NCBI GenBank assembly: GCA_027475525.1
Contig: JAMWFC010000054.1
Location: forward strand, 992,001-1,056,000
Reading direction: 5' to 3'
DNA: 64,000 bases
From: Macrolepiota albuminosa
Taxonomy: Eukaryota; Basidiomycota; Agaricomycetes; Agaricales; Agaricaceae
Position numbers and translations under genes: made by a program. The notes below the pieces were generated by a model. That model ran no database searches. It had not been told where the DNA came from and worked only from the letters and a program-made list of their open reading frames with translations. Numbering within the stretch: position 1 is the stretch's first letter; each line of letters opens with the position of its first letter. Positions 12,002 to 23,771 of this stretch are shown here, one piece after another.

Positions 12002-14372
12002 TCATTCTGCATTTAGATCAATGTTCCAAGAGAGGGTCGAAACGCTCACATTTTCTCTCCATGCTATTTGTGCCTTCAACTCCGTAAAGCCGAAGGAGAG
12101 CACGATATCGTACTCCATCCTATAATATATTGTTGAAGTGTCGCCTCCAGAATATAATGGCCCGAGCGATTGACTTAGTTTGGAGGTATCTGCTTCAATG
12201 ATACAAAGTGTGGAGTACATATCTACTGTTTCGTCAACGTCGATCTCGAACTAAGATCCAAGCGACCTACGATTGTCTTCATCCACCCACTGAGGCAGTG
12301 CCAGTGCTCCTCGATAGCATAAAATCGATTCTTCGACACGTCGAAGGGTTCCTCGATTCCGAGCAGTGATGGCATAAGATCTGCGGAACTCCTCAGTCTC
12401 GGACACCCGAACATCCTGGTATTCATTTGTCATTTCAGTTCAAGTCAATATCGGATATTCAATGCATCCCAAACCTTTCTTACGATGATGTCGAAATAAC
12501 CGGGTAGCCGCTGTAAACCTGACAGTGCTGTATAAACGCGAGAGGAACGGGCGCGATGTTCTCTGTTGCATTCTTCATAGGGAACTGTGCATTCTACGCC
12601 ATAAGAATACTTTGCAACCCGGACGGCCACAAAGTGATCGAGGTAGAATGATATTGCGCCTTCTGCAACGGCTTTGTTTCTGGATGGGAATAACGTAGCA
12701 AGAGTGTCACGTGAAAAGTAGAATTTACAACATCACTCACACACCGGTGTCTGGTCGACACAAATCAAGTCCAAGTGGTTCCAAGGCTGTTTTGAGCTGA
12801 GAAAACAACCACTCGCTCGCAGCAAAGCCACCGACAAGGAAAACAGACTACGAAACTAAAATGAAATCATGCGTCGACGACTAAACGGCCACATACTGTG
12901 ATAGGTCGTTGTGCATTTTCTTGCTGATCTTTGATCGCCTGGATGATGCATGTAACAGATGGCTTGAAAAAATCTGCCACTTTGGACCTGGTTCAACATC
13001 AGACATAAAAGAATATCTGTGAAAAACGAGATCTAGACTCACCCGTCCAGTCTAAGCTGTCCGGAGCGGATACCAAGCGCAAAGTCTTTATCTCGAACAC
13101 TACCGAATTTGATAAAACTGGGTTCGTCAATATTCCGAAAGGTTAGCTTTGAACTATCATCGAAGTGCTTGGTGATGCCGTCGACATCTTCTATGAACTT
13201 GGACCCGCGAAGAAGATCTGACAAAACCTTGGTCGGCTTCACTCTGGTCACTGCATTCGATCCAATAGCTTACTCTCTAAGAAGGCTCTTGCGCGTAGTG
13301 TAACAAAGACTGAACCTTGCAGGTGACCTAACGAGGAATTAGCTGCCTTTGATGCACGTGGTCAATTTGCCTCACATTTGGGTGCGGATATTTCCTCGAA
13401 CTCGTGGCCCTTCGAACCAGCTCGCTGACCGTATGCGCTGAGATCGATCGTCCCTCCACCAGCATCAACAATGAGTATTCCTTCTCCTTTCTGTCAAAAT
13501 GATCGTCAGTACACCTTGAAATCTACCATGGCGTGTTATCCTCGCCTTCAACGGCTCCACAGAAAGCCCACTCTGGACACAGAAATGCAGGCTTGCTTCT
13601 CCCTCAGACACAAAGTGTACACGAGCATGCCCGTCCGGCGTATCAGGAATGAGGCCAGCAAGTACAGCAGCCTCACGCATCTGTTCCTGCTGTGCCCCTT
13701 CCCACCCATTTGGATGGGCAAGAACGAACTCTATCTTGCTCTCCACAGATTTCCACAGGTCGCTTCCACTGGGGTGTGTTTCGGCTATGTATGCCTTTGC
13801 GCAGTCGAAGAGATATCGTAGGAAGTCTGCAAATACTTCAACTATTGACTTGCCTGCTGGAAGCGGTGGGAGTGGATGCGTGTTGTTCAACACCATGCTC
13901 GCAGGCCTCATGTGCAACTTGAACCTAAACGAGTCTTCGCGGGTTGCAGACCAAGAAGCACAAATATAACACACCATTCTGTTTTCGTCCATCCCTCGTC
14001 TTCCACGAGTTCATGCAGCCCTTCTCGCATAGCTTCTGCACCAACAGCACAGGCTGTACCGTTTGCATCGTAGTAGATAATCGTCGGTATTTTAGCATCT
14101 CCTGCGACCTGGGTTGAATATCTAGGTGTACAACTCAGTTCAAGTGGTGCAGATGGGTAACCGCGTCCAGACCTCATTACGCTCCTTATTTCGGGCACCT
14201 GTCCGTGATCGAGTATGCTGGCAAAGCACATCAGTATCATCTGTGTCTATCTATCGTATAGTCACAGATGAGCGAGATACCTGTAGGAGATCCCGCTGAA
14301 TGTCGTCCCGACGTCAAACGCCAGGACGAGTCTTCGCGACAGGCCCTTGTACGCGGAACGGGTTGGTGCCAT
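12002..14372 (-). CDS. Hsp70-like ATPase (HSPA12-like fungal family)
   Basis: The start at 14372 opens an exon with the phosphate-1 loop VLAFDVGTTFSGISYS; the last residues are completed across an intron into ILDHGQVPEI. Further exons carry IPTIIYYDANG, an EFVLAHPNGW segment, LIPDTPDGHARVHFVSEGEAS, and the phosphate-2 motif ILIVDAGGGTIDLSAYG near 13440-13500. Later exons hold a VGGFAASEWLFSQLK block near 12800-12860, YLDHFVAVRVAKYSYG near 12630, and a C-terminal domain with LSFGFTELKAQIAW ending at about 12002. This is the order seen in basidiomycete HSPA12-like proteins, which keep the actin-like ATPase fold but lack the canonical Hsp70 substrate-binding domain. Roughly ten introns are implied and I did not place all of them. 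The gene diverges from coiled-coil protein B only 115 bp away. Confidence 0.85.
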
Positions 14373-14487
14373 GTGCTCAGTTGAGTAGGATAATGCGGAT
14401 GCAGTAAGAGTGCAGCGACCTCATGACAAGAGATAGGCGCCGACTGATATACTGGACACACGAGGCATAACACGTTTTTAGAAAGGT

Positions 14488-16167
14488 GTGAAATGGAAGC
14501 TCTACCGTGCGTCGCGGCTGCAAACCTTACCCACCACGCTTTCTCTTCGCTCCATCATGTCTCGAACGCAAACGCGGTCTGGGACACAGACACAAAGCGA
14601 TGATAGACCGCGAGTGCGACGAAAGTTTGAGGCATGGCTGCTCAATGAATCAAAGAGACAGCAGCCAGAGAAGGGAGGCGGCCGCATCGCTAGCGACGGG
14701 CAGAGTAGAAATCCAAAAGTGACGACGTTGAACGAACTACCTCGATTGCGAGCGGATGGAAAGGACCATGAGTTGCATGCTCAGAACAACGAAACGCCGA
14801 CACAGGCGGAGAAATCGCGGAGAAACGCTACTGATAGACACCATACCTCATCTACGAACTCTCGGCCACTCGGGAATGGTAATCCGTCCGCTGGGACCGC
14901 AGATTCAGGGTCTCATCCGCGGCGGTATTCCATGGACAACGCCGAGCGCAGACACGCGACACAGGACCCTATTCCGCTGCATGACAGTAGGTACACGTTC
15001 CATGCCCATATACTTCCTGACAGATATATACTCTATGACGTAGAACACAGACTTTCCGATTGCATGAGAGAGAAAATGAGCATCGCGGATCTATTGCGCC
15101 GAACAATAGAGAAGTTGGAGGTCGCGGATACCAGGAATGAGGAATTGAAAACGCAGGTCAGTAGTCTCACGAAGGAACTCGAGGCGATGAAAGACCAGCT
15201 TCGAGAGTCGGAAAGACGCAGAAGGAAGACTACGCGCCTTCTCAACGAGACCGTTTCGGAGCTCCATGGCGCGAACAAATTTTTGACAAAAACGGAAGCG
15301 CTATCAGAAACAGATGTGATTAGCAAGGTCGATATTCTCAATGTCGAGGTAATGCAAACATCCGCAACGATAGCCGATGCATTGGGAGAGTTGGACAGAG
15401 AGAAAGAACTGGAAATTATTAACGTCGACGAAAGGAGTTTCAATCGGAGAGCACTTGGAAATGTGTTGATTCAGTATCTAGAACGTGAAGGGACCTCGAT
15501 CAATCCAATGTCTGTCCAATTAGCCTTGCAATTCTGCCTCGCTGAGGCTTGTTACGTCGTTGTTGAATCGTGGCGGCCTGGAAAATGGAGAGGAGAAGAC
15601 CTGCTGTTTGAAGTATATGCATCTATGAAAAGAATCGGTCAGCCCTCTCTCACTCACTGGCAGTCATGAAGAGACTATATCCGACTTCACATTACAGAAA
15701 CTCAACCGGTCGTTGGAAGATGGCGAGCGCTTACTCGAGCTCAGATAAACTATGATGAGAACCAGGCCAACGTGACTGCATATTTCTATCGACGAATTCA
15801 AGACGTTCTATCCCTCGCTGGTTGGCCAAGCCATATTTCAAAAACTCGCGACTTCCTCGAAAGGTTCAAAGGACGAATGGAACGCCTTGCCGCTCTTTCA
15901 TTGCATCTCCATCAGGCGGTTGGCCAAGAAATGACATCATGCGAGCTGCGAATGAAGATGGTTTACCCCGAAGAGAGGTTCGATCACGAATCGATAGATC
16001 AGGCGTTCCCGAACGAAATGGCAAGTCTGAACGACGTACAGCTGGAACGTGCTTCGGGGACAACTGATCTCGGTTTGGTCAGGACGGTGGGTTCTGAGTC
16101 GAGAACGCTTAGAAAACCAAGGATAGTCCTGGTATCTGCGCTACACGCGCTTCTGGACGCGAGTTGA
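14488..16167 (+). CDS. Coiled-coil protein B, paralogue of the 2317-4618 gene
   Basis: Two exons, 14488-15637 and 15698-16167, joined by a 60 nt GT-AG intron in phase 1. The product is 539 residues from 14488, or 516 if the in-frame ATG at 14557 is the true start; the latter looks the more natural N-terminus. A basic, disordered N-terminal third is followed by a short coiled coil of about 100 residues and then the C-terminal domain shared with protein A: SWRPGKW before the intron, VVGRWRALTRAQ after it, then DVLSLAGW and GTTDLGL. The intron sits at the equivalent residue and phase as in protein A. The coiled coil is much shorter than in A. Function is unknown. Confidence 0.82.
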
Positions 16168-17481
16168 AATAAATGATTTGTAGGGTTTAGTTGTCAGAAT
16201 ACTCGCGAGTGTTTCTGCGTAAAAATTGTTTTTCTTGCATTGAGGTCATACTACCGTGGTTATTGTTAGAAGTATGCAATGATGAGATAGGACATGCGGG
16301 AGATGCAGAAGAACGGTATTTAGTCATTCGTTGAGCCACGACAATCCTAAGGCCTAAGGTTACATAATATTACTGGTGACGCATAATGGCTAGGCACTGC
16401 AAGCAGAATCTTGCGGACAGAGCATGCTGTCAATCTTTTGGAGGTTTGCCAAAAAGTTTGGCCGAGTGGGAATGCATCAATAACAAGGATGGTGTTTCGG
16501 CTTCACCTTGATTATCTATGTAGTGGTTGGCCTCTTGACCAGGGCTGGTAGCTCTAGCCAGTTGGGGGCAGAAACTCAGTTTGCTTCAGTTTATAGAATG
16601 GTTTCAGCAGTTTATTTTTGTGTTTCGGTGTGTATGACATTTTATTTATCCTGCACATAGTTACCCTTAACAGTGTGTCTACCCCGCATTGACAATTGCC
16701 CTTGTCCATGGGCCATTTTCAGTTGCAGGTATCCAAGACACCGTGAACTCATTCCAAGCGACCTATTCCGCAACCAAAATCAGTGAATCGATTCGTCTGA
16801 GGTCTCCCTGCGCCTGCATCTCTGCCCACCCCCAAACACCCTCGCCAGATTATACCCTCAAGGCTCAACATGACCCCGGTTGCCTTCGCCGTTGTCTGCA
16901 TTTCGTTGCGCCTACTATGTCAAAGTCTGTCGAATATAGAATGTAACCGAGCTGGTAACTTCGTGATAATACAGTAAAAAGGACCTTCGTTAGAATTTTT
17001 GAACTATTACTGCTTACGGATTGATGTTAGTGTCTCGAGTCAGATTCAGGCGAACTTAAACAGTTCATATCGGCGGCTTCAGGGGGACCAGATATGATGT
17101 ACATTGACTTTGATACCCTATGTACTAACACCGGCCCTCAACATCTCTCGCAGACACCTCGCGATTTTTTACTTGCTTCCTCGGCGAATCCCTAAGAAAA
17201 CTCGTAATAGGCAGAGCTTACGGCCGCTAGAAAGTCTTTTTTTCGTCGTTCAACTCCTAGGGATCATCACATGTGTCAGAAGCTGAAGCACGGCCCGCTG
17301 TGTTTTATCCCCATTGCCCCCACCTGACTATGTCCCGTACATCCGTTTTTTTCACCGGCATTTATAATTAGATCGAATTTATCGTTCACCCTGTAAAGCA
17401 CAAGGTCTTCGGGTTTTCTTTTCGGACTATTTCTCTTTAAAGTGCAGGTAGGGTACGTATACTCTATTCAGACTTCCTACA
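16168..17481. other. Intergenic region
   Basis: This stretch lies between coiled-coil protein B and the fucosidase gene. Only short frames without family resemblance are present. The last 200 bases should carry the promoter of the fucosidase gene. No repeat or RNA gene was recognised. Confidence 0.4.
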
Positions 17482-20400
17482 ATGCAGGCTTTCCTTCTAC
17501 TGTTAATTTTTGCGCATAGTGCCTGCTATGCAACCAGCTTGCTCGAGTTTCCCTCCGTACCACTGCCTTTAGCTTCTTTCTTTGACAATCAGGCTGCTTC
17601 TCCAAATGGCACAGCTAACTTTGATGGCCATGGATCCAGCTTTGACAGTCAGTTTCTGCCTCCGGGTACATGGAGTTACGATGGAATCGATGTACGTCGG
17701 TCAAACAGTATCCCAGTCCGATATGTAAAACTAACGCATAACATAGTACGAACTACCTTCGGCCTGGGGCGCAGTAAATGACAATGTTATCACCAACGGA
17801 CAGGTTTTGACTCTTTCAAAACCTTCATACATGCACGAGATTCATTTTCTATATGCTGGTGATGGGTCCGGTGGTATAACCCAAGCCATTCGATAATGAG
17901 TATCGTTTGCGATTATCCAATTCTTCAGGCGCATTTGTATCAAATTTCGAGCTTACTTTTGTGGACAATTCCTCTCAAACTATCCAACGTAAGTATTCTA
18001 TCAGCATGCGTTGAGAGTCACTGAGTAGTGTTACATCCAGTATACGCAAGGAATTGGTGGATGTGGCCAATCCTCAACATTGGTGTAATACAGACGTAAG
18101 CTTCATTGAGCTAAGCCGATTTTGCACAGACAGCAATCAAAACTTTTTAGGCCCTACCATTTCGAGAATAGTGGCACCACTAAGAATCTAAACTCCACTC
18201 AAATCTATCAATGGTCGACATCTGTCTTTTCCGAACAAGCGCTCAAGAGCATAACGCTCCCATCCGTCGGATCTTCTCAGAGACTCCACTTATTTGCTAT
18301 CACCCTAAGCCCATCTACACCCCCAAGCCAAGATCCCGGACCTGCCCTTTCTGTGCGCCAGGCCCGCTTCAGTACGCGGTGGGAGCTAGTTAATGGCGTT
18401 CGCGCTCAGGCGGTGCAGGTGACAGTCGCGAACATGTTGCCAGCTTTTACGCTGTCGCCAGAAACCTCGATTCATTCAGAGGTGTTTGTCTCAATTGAAG
18501 GTGAAGGTATTGAGACCATTAGCTCCGGCTCCATATACAGGCTGGTCCCATCAGACCAAGCGAGGGTAGATGTGTTTGTCACGGGAAGTAAATCAGGAGG
18601 ACTTGCGACTGTTCGTCTTCGCGATAGTCATGGTAATGACCTGGGATCGTCCGAGGGCTGGGCAACGGCCCCGTTGATTACGGAGTGGACGCCGGATGCT
18701 GATGTTCTAAAAATGCACGAAACACCAAGCTGGGTAAACCAAGGCTTCATACATAGATCATGGAAATTTTTGATTAGAATTGCTTACAGTGGAATGGTGC
18801 CAAGTTCGGTATCTTGTAAGGATGCTATCGTTTACATTCAACCTTCTTTAATTGTACTTGCAGCATACATTGGGGTGTTTATAGCTACCCTGCATGGGTG
18901 GGTTTCTTTCATTGATGACCTGACTGTTTTCATAATGTGTTTCTAGGGGCCACCATCGTCTTATGCAGAGTGGTACGAGTAAGTAACTGTGCTAGTCAAC
19001 CTGCGGTCTTGATGTGACTGCTCTTGTAGCTGGGATCTCCATCAAATTGGCAGTCCAACTTACCAACACCACCTCGACACGTATGGGCCTGTACGTATTC
19101 GACTACTAGGATATCCATTCAATGTCTTCATGCTCTTCATTGTTGATTAGAATGTCATTTACGATGACTTCATTCCACACTTCACAGCCTCTAAATTCAA
19201 CGCGAGTGCATGGGTAGACCTTTTTGACAAAGCTGGAGCACAGTACTTCGTATTTGTGACGGCAAGTCATTTTCCCTTGTCCTTATCCGCGGGTTCACAG
19301 TGGCTGAAGTGAATTTCATAGAAACACCACGATGGGTTTGCTCTGTTTGACACGGGAGACACAACGCAACGAAGCAGTTACCACCTTGGCCCAAAGCGTG
19401 ACTTTTTGTCGGAGCTCTTCGCGACAGCGAAGAATGAGAAGCCTCATCTTCACCGTGGAACATATTATTCTCTACCAGAATGGTGCGATCACTCTGAAGA
19501 TTGCATACATTATTGCCTCTTACAGTTCCTTAAGGTTCAATCCTGATTTTGGTCCTTATGGCTTCTCGTCTTGGCCAGGTCACCTAGCACATAACGCGTT
19601 CAATAACTCGGAGCTGGAACCGTATACTGGTCGACTCCCAATTGATGACTATCTTGATGACCTTCAGCTGCCTCAGATGATGATCCTTGCTTACCAGTAC
19701 GATACAGAGATCATGTGGTGCGATATTGGAGGCCCGAATAAAACTCTGGATTTTGCCGCTCAATACTACAACCACGCCTGGGTGACGGGACATCAAGTCA
19801 CTATCAACAACAGTATGTATCGCGAATGCGTGGTCTCTTGTCAGAAATCCTAACTCGAAATATAACAGGATGCGCAGCAGTACCTGACTTCGACACGCCT
19901 GAGTACGCAACGTTTGGGTCTACACAGACTGGAAGTTGGGAGTCGAATGAGGGGATGGATCCTTTCAGCTATGGTTACAACTCAGCGACTCTAGCAAGCC
20001 AGTACAAGAATGCTTCGGATATCGTGCAGACATTGGTCGATATCGTGTCAAAAAATGGCAACTAGTAGGTTCATTACTTTTTTTTCTTCAAAAACGTCGC
20101 TGATACGCTCGCTTGGAGTCTCCTGGACATCGGGCCTACAGCTGAGGGAGAAATTGTCGCTCCAGAGATGAACAACCTCCTTGATGCCGGCACATGGCTG
20201 AAGTACTCTGGAGAATGCATCTACAACACGGTAGGTAGTGAATTCCGATGTTCTAACACAACACTGACATGAATTTCTTGATTCTCAGACTTATTGGTTC
20301 CCAACGCCCCAAGAGATTGTATCGGGGATGTCGATTCGTTTTACAACGACTCCCAAGACATTCTGTTTTGTGGCTTTTGATCAACCCTCTGACGGGACAT

Positions 20401-20588
20401 TGACGATTCAGAAGCGACTGCCTATCATGCCTGGGGACACCATCAGATTGCTGGGTCCCGGAGGTACACGAGTGGTATTGCCTTGGTCGATCGACAACAA
20501 TGGCAGGCTGAATGTCAATGTCTCGAACGACTTACTTTCTGAAGGACGTTTTGCATGGTCATTCCAGATCTCTTATTCGATTGATTGA
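17482..20588 (+). CDS. Secreted GH29 alpha-L-fucosidase
   Basis: The start at 17482 opens a signal peptide (MQAFLLLLIFAHSACYATS), so the enzyme is secreted. An N-terminal beta-rich region precedes the GH29 barrel. Barrel motifs are KFGIFIHWGVYSYPAWGPP (spread over three exons near 18800-18960), TKHHDGFALFDTGD near 19320, WCDIGGPN near 19715 with the likely nucleophile Asp, and LLDIGPTAEGEI near 20120. A C-terminal beta domain ends at 20588. The family releases alpha-linked L-fucose from glycans. At least ten introns are needed. The one at 19262-19320 has a GC donor (GCAAGT) with an AG acceptor, because only that splice gives the TKHHDGF motif. Near 17,890 the frame changes by one base with no plausible normal-length intron, so a sequencing error or a frameshift mutation is possible there. 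Confidence 0.87.
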
Positions 20589-20761
20589 TGCTGGATATGC
20601 ACACTTGTCAATTCTTTGAAACTCACTAGATCACAACAAGATTCGACGCTTGGAATGTGAACGCGAGATATTTAAGCCAGCCAAAATCCAGATAATACAT
20701 ATTTGTCTGAAGTCCTACCTCATGAACATACAACTGCACTACAAAACATCTCAGTTGAAGC

Positions 20762-21525
20762 TTATGCCCCAACTCCGATACTTTTAAGGTATCCAAGTCT
20801 GTGTGGGTTGATGTCGGTATCTGTGCTCCGATTATAGGGAATCCATTTGGGCTCATCCTAGAATGACCAAAGAGTGAGCTTGAAATAAGTGGTACACAAA
20901 ATTCCCAAATATCTTACCTTGAAGAGACGAAGAGCCTTAATGTTGTTAGCCATATCCAGGGTGAAACGATGATAGATTCCTTCCGGGATAACGAGAAGGT
21001 CGCCTGGCTGTACGGCAATCCGAATCCAGGAATCGGAAGGGGTTTCTATATTTTTGTTAGCGCATCGGTAATAATTGTCTGATATCAGAATTGTAGCCTA
21101 CCACGAACGTCGAAGAAGCCACTTCCAGAGAGAACGTAACGGATCTCTTCGTCTTCGTGCATGTGTCTTGAAAGGAATCAGGGATTCGCGATGCTGTATG
21201 ATAGACATTCAATGCCGTACTCTTCAAAGAATACTTCCATCTTTGCCTCGTAAAGCTGTCGATCAATTGAGAATCAGCTTACGCTTAGTCATGGGATGGA
21301 ACATACATCTCCAAGCCCCTCCTTCGATACGTCAATCATATCACGGTTTTTGTATCCCTCTCGCGTTGAGATCCTATCGATTTCTGCCTCGTAGCCTTCC
21401 ACCGGGATGGTCCAAAACTTTACGCCCAGCGATTTGAGCCTCTCAGCTGGTACAGGCTGCGAGGGGACGTAGTCGTGCGGCAAACGTTGGTCGCCTTCGA
21501 GGTTATCGTAGTAGTATGCACGCAT
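20762..21525 (-). CDS. ADI1: Acireductone dioxygenase (methionine salvage)
   Basis: The start at 21525 gives [18 protein letters not shown], a typical family N-terminus. The first exon is 21307-21525 and the second 21221-21255. Splicing into the next exon gives [20 protein letters not shown], with the metal-binding His-x-His and Glu. [12 protein letters not shown] supplies the last His ligand. The final exon encodes [11 protein letters not shown] and ends at 20762. Cupin-fold members oxidise acireductone from 5-methylthioadenosine recycling; Fe or Ni decides the product. Length is close to the usual 180 residues. All metal ligands are visible, so the gene looks functional. It is convergent with the fucosidase gene, their stops lying about 170 bp apart. 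Confidence 0.93.
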
Positions 21526-22604
21526 TGAGAAAAGGAATCAGTTGAGAGATGGTGGATGAGAACGTAGTAGTCTTTTGTCACGGGGTAACTCTTGCCGTAA
21601 CTGACTAATCCGGCCCGGCAAACTTGACTGTCCCTGTCACCTGAGGCCTCACTATATTACAATGGCCGCTAGGTCTTGTCGTCAAATGGAGGCATCTTGG
21701 TCTGACACTTGTGAGTGCTATTCATAATCAGATTTCTTGGACGTACAGGAGCGGCTTGTCCTTTGCCATATGCCTAACAATGTCTAGGTGTGTTATCTCC
21801 GCCATGGTGATCATCCCATTCCAATACTCAATACACACAACGACGTAAGTTGACTGTACAAAGATTAACGAGCATAATCACTCATTCTGGAGCATACCTT
21901 TCTCGATGGACACTTTGTCATACCTATTTGTTTGAAAGCTATCTGCCGCCTGAATCTTTTTCTCCTTCCTAAGCACGTCATTCTCGATCAGGCTCCGCGA
22001 AGACAAGGCGGACATTATTCTGCGTTAAAAACACGTATGACGTGACGTTTCAGTTTCATGGAAATTATCCCCCAAGTCTCTTGTGTTCTTTGTGATTGAT
22101 AGATGGGGGCAACAATCAACTTGTACTCTAAGATATAGCGCCCGCGAATCTGGTGGTCTTGGTAATTGCACTTGCATTGTTCCCTTTTGGCTTAGTACTT
22201 CGAAAGATACTGAAGGATTATAGAGTAATGGCAATTTACTACAGGCTTCGAAGGGGATCTATGTGCTCCGGGTTGCTGTTTATCTTTATTCTCTACTTTG
22301 GCCTCCTTGTATAACGTGTTATGGGACCTGCTTCTCCAAGATCTTGTCAAATCACCATTTCCCTCTCTGTAGCCTTGTTGTCACTTGGGAAGATTAAACT
22401 AGAGTCAACAGCAGGCCCAGAACTTCACAGTAACTTATTGGACAATGCAGGGCTGATAGAGGTCCGCTTCTTATAAGGAGCAAGGTGAGAGCTATAATGT
22501 AGCGCAATAGGGTAAGATAGAAATGGTCAAGTATCCATCGGTAACGGTAAGCGGGAGTCATTGAGCTCATTTATAACCCATTCAACTACTCTCATGTCAA
22601 ATTG
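21526..22604. other. Intergenic region
   Basis: Upstream region of the acireductone dioxygenase gene. Short open frames occur but none has codon context, splice logic or similarity that I can support. No element was recognised. Confidence 0.4.
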
Positions 22605-23533
22605 TCAAGAGGTACGCTGCGAATTTTCACCATCTTTTAAAGTATTTTCATTTTCCTTTGGTTCTGAATCTTGAAAAGGGTTGTTGAGCTGATTGACTGT
22701 TTCAAGTAAAGGTCTGTGGTTCAGAGATTGAGGAACCTCTGGCTCAAGGTCTATATGATTACATACATGGCAAGCTTTAGCAGCTTGTCTGTCTGTGATG
22801 GGAGAATCTTGTCTCTCACCTGTCATCGCGGCCAAATCGTTATTAGAGTCAAGCACCTTGAAACCAGCTTTTGACATACGCCCCAGTCTTTCTTTCATTT
22901 TATGCTGATCAATCGTCCGTTGGTCAACGTCAACTCGTCGCTTAGCTCTCACAGATGTTTTCTGTACAAGTAGTTTGAGTCATTGCTTGACCAAGGGAAG
23001 TTGAAGGAAGACTTGCTGTTACCCAGTCCGACACTTCTTTACATTTCAGTTTAGCTGTATTAGCCTGATTTCTGTGCTGGCTATATTTCTTGGCTCGAAT
23101 GATGAAAGTTTCAAATGATGATCTATCTCGACAAGCTTTGCGGACTAAATCTTTTAGCTCTGGTGACCGATTAAGACCGCGAACAGCTTGACCGTCAGTC
23201 AACTCACTTGTCACACTCTTCCATGGACGCGTCGAATTCCTCGTCATTTAAATACACGCTGTAGTTGGATATCCTATCAATAGCTTCATCGATAAGACCA
23301 TGAGCTTCCTGTAATGGGTCGCGAATGTTCTCGTGCTTGTTTATGGTCAAGACACCCAAGGATAAGACATCCACGGCGAATGAGCCAATAGTGGCCCAGT
23401 TAGCAGCAGTATTTAAGGACATAAATGTGTTTTGCTGAGAGCTGAGAATTTGAGATCGGTCGTCTATGAATGAAAGAAGTCGTTGCGACGAATTTATAGA
23501 AGCAGGAACAGAACATCCTCGAATTTGGAACAA
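22605..23533 (-). CDS. Hypothetical protein, helical, unrecognised
   Basis: Three consecutive minus-strand frames (23204-23533, 22942-23247, 22605-22952) look like exons of one gene. The first is predicted helical, with a hydrophobic segment around TIGSFAVDVLSLGVLTI followed by an amphipathic helix. The second is rich in Lys and Arg; the third is basic and then acidic, with a CHVCNH pair. The join between the first two is not resolved: the obvious GTGAGT donor near 23210 does not give an open frame with the nearest acceptor. A frameshift or another start is therefore possible. I do not recognise the family. Confidence 0.4.
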
Positions 23534-23771
23534 AAGCTTGTAGTGATGAAACGCACGTCGCTTGTCGGTAACTTGGAGAGGTTCATTGTCGTCGAAGAGA
23601 ACGAAACGGGTATAAGTACCTTATGACTCTCCAGGTACGAGAGAAGGAAACCTACAACTGTCATCCCATGGATGGCAGGTGATCGGCATTACCCACGCTG
23701 GTCAAAAGAACGTTTCCTATGATGGATACAAATATTAGACTCAATTCTTCCACGACTTCACCTTTTTGACG

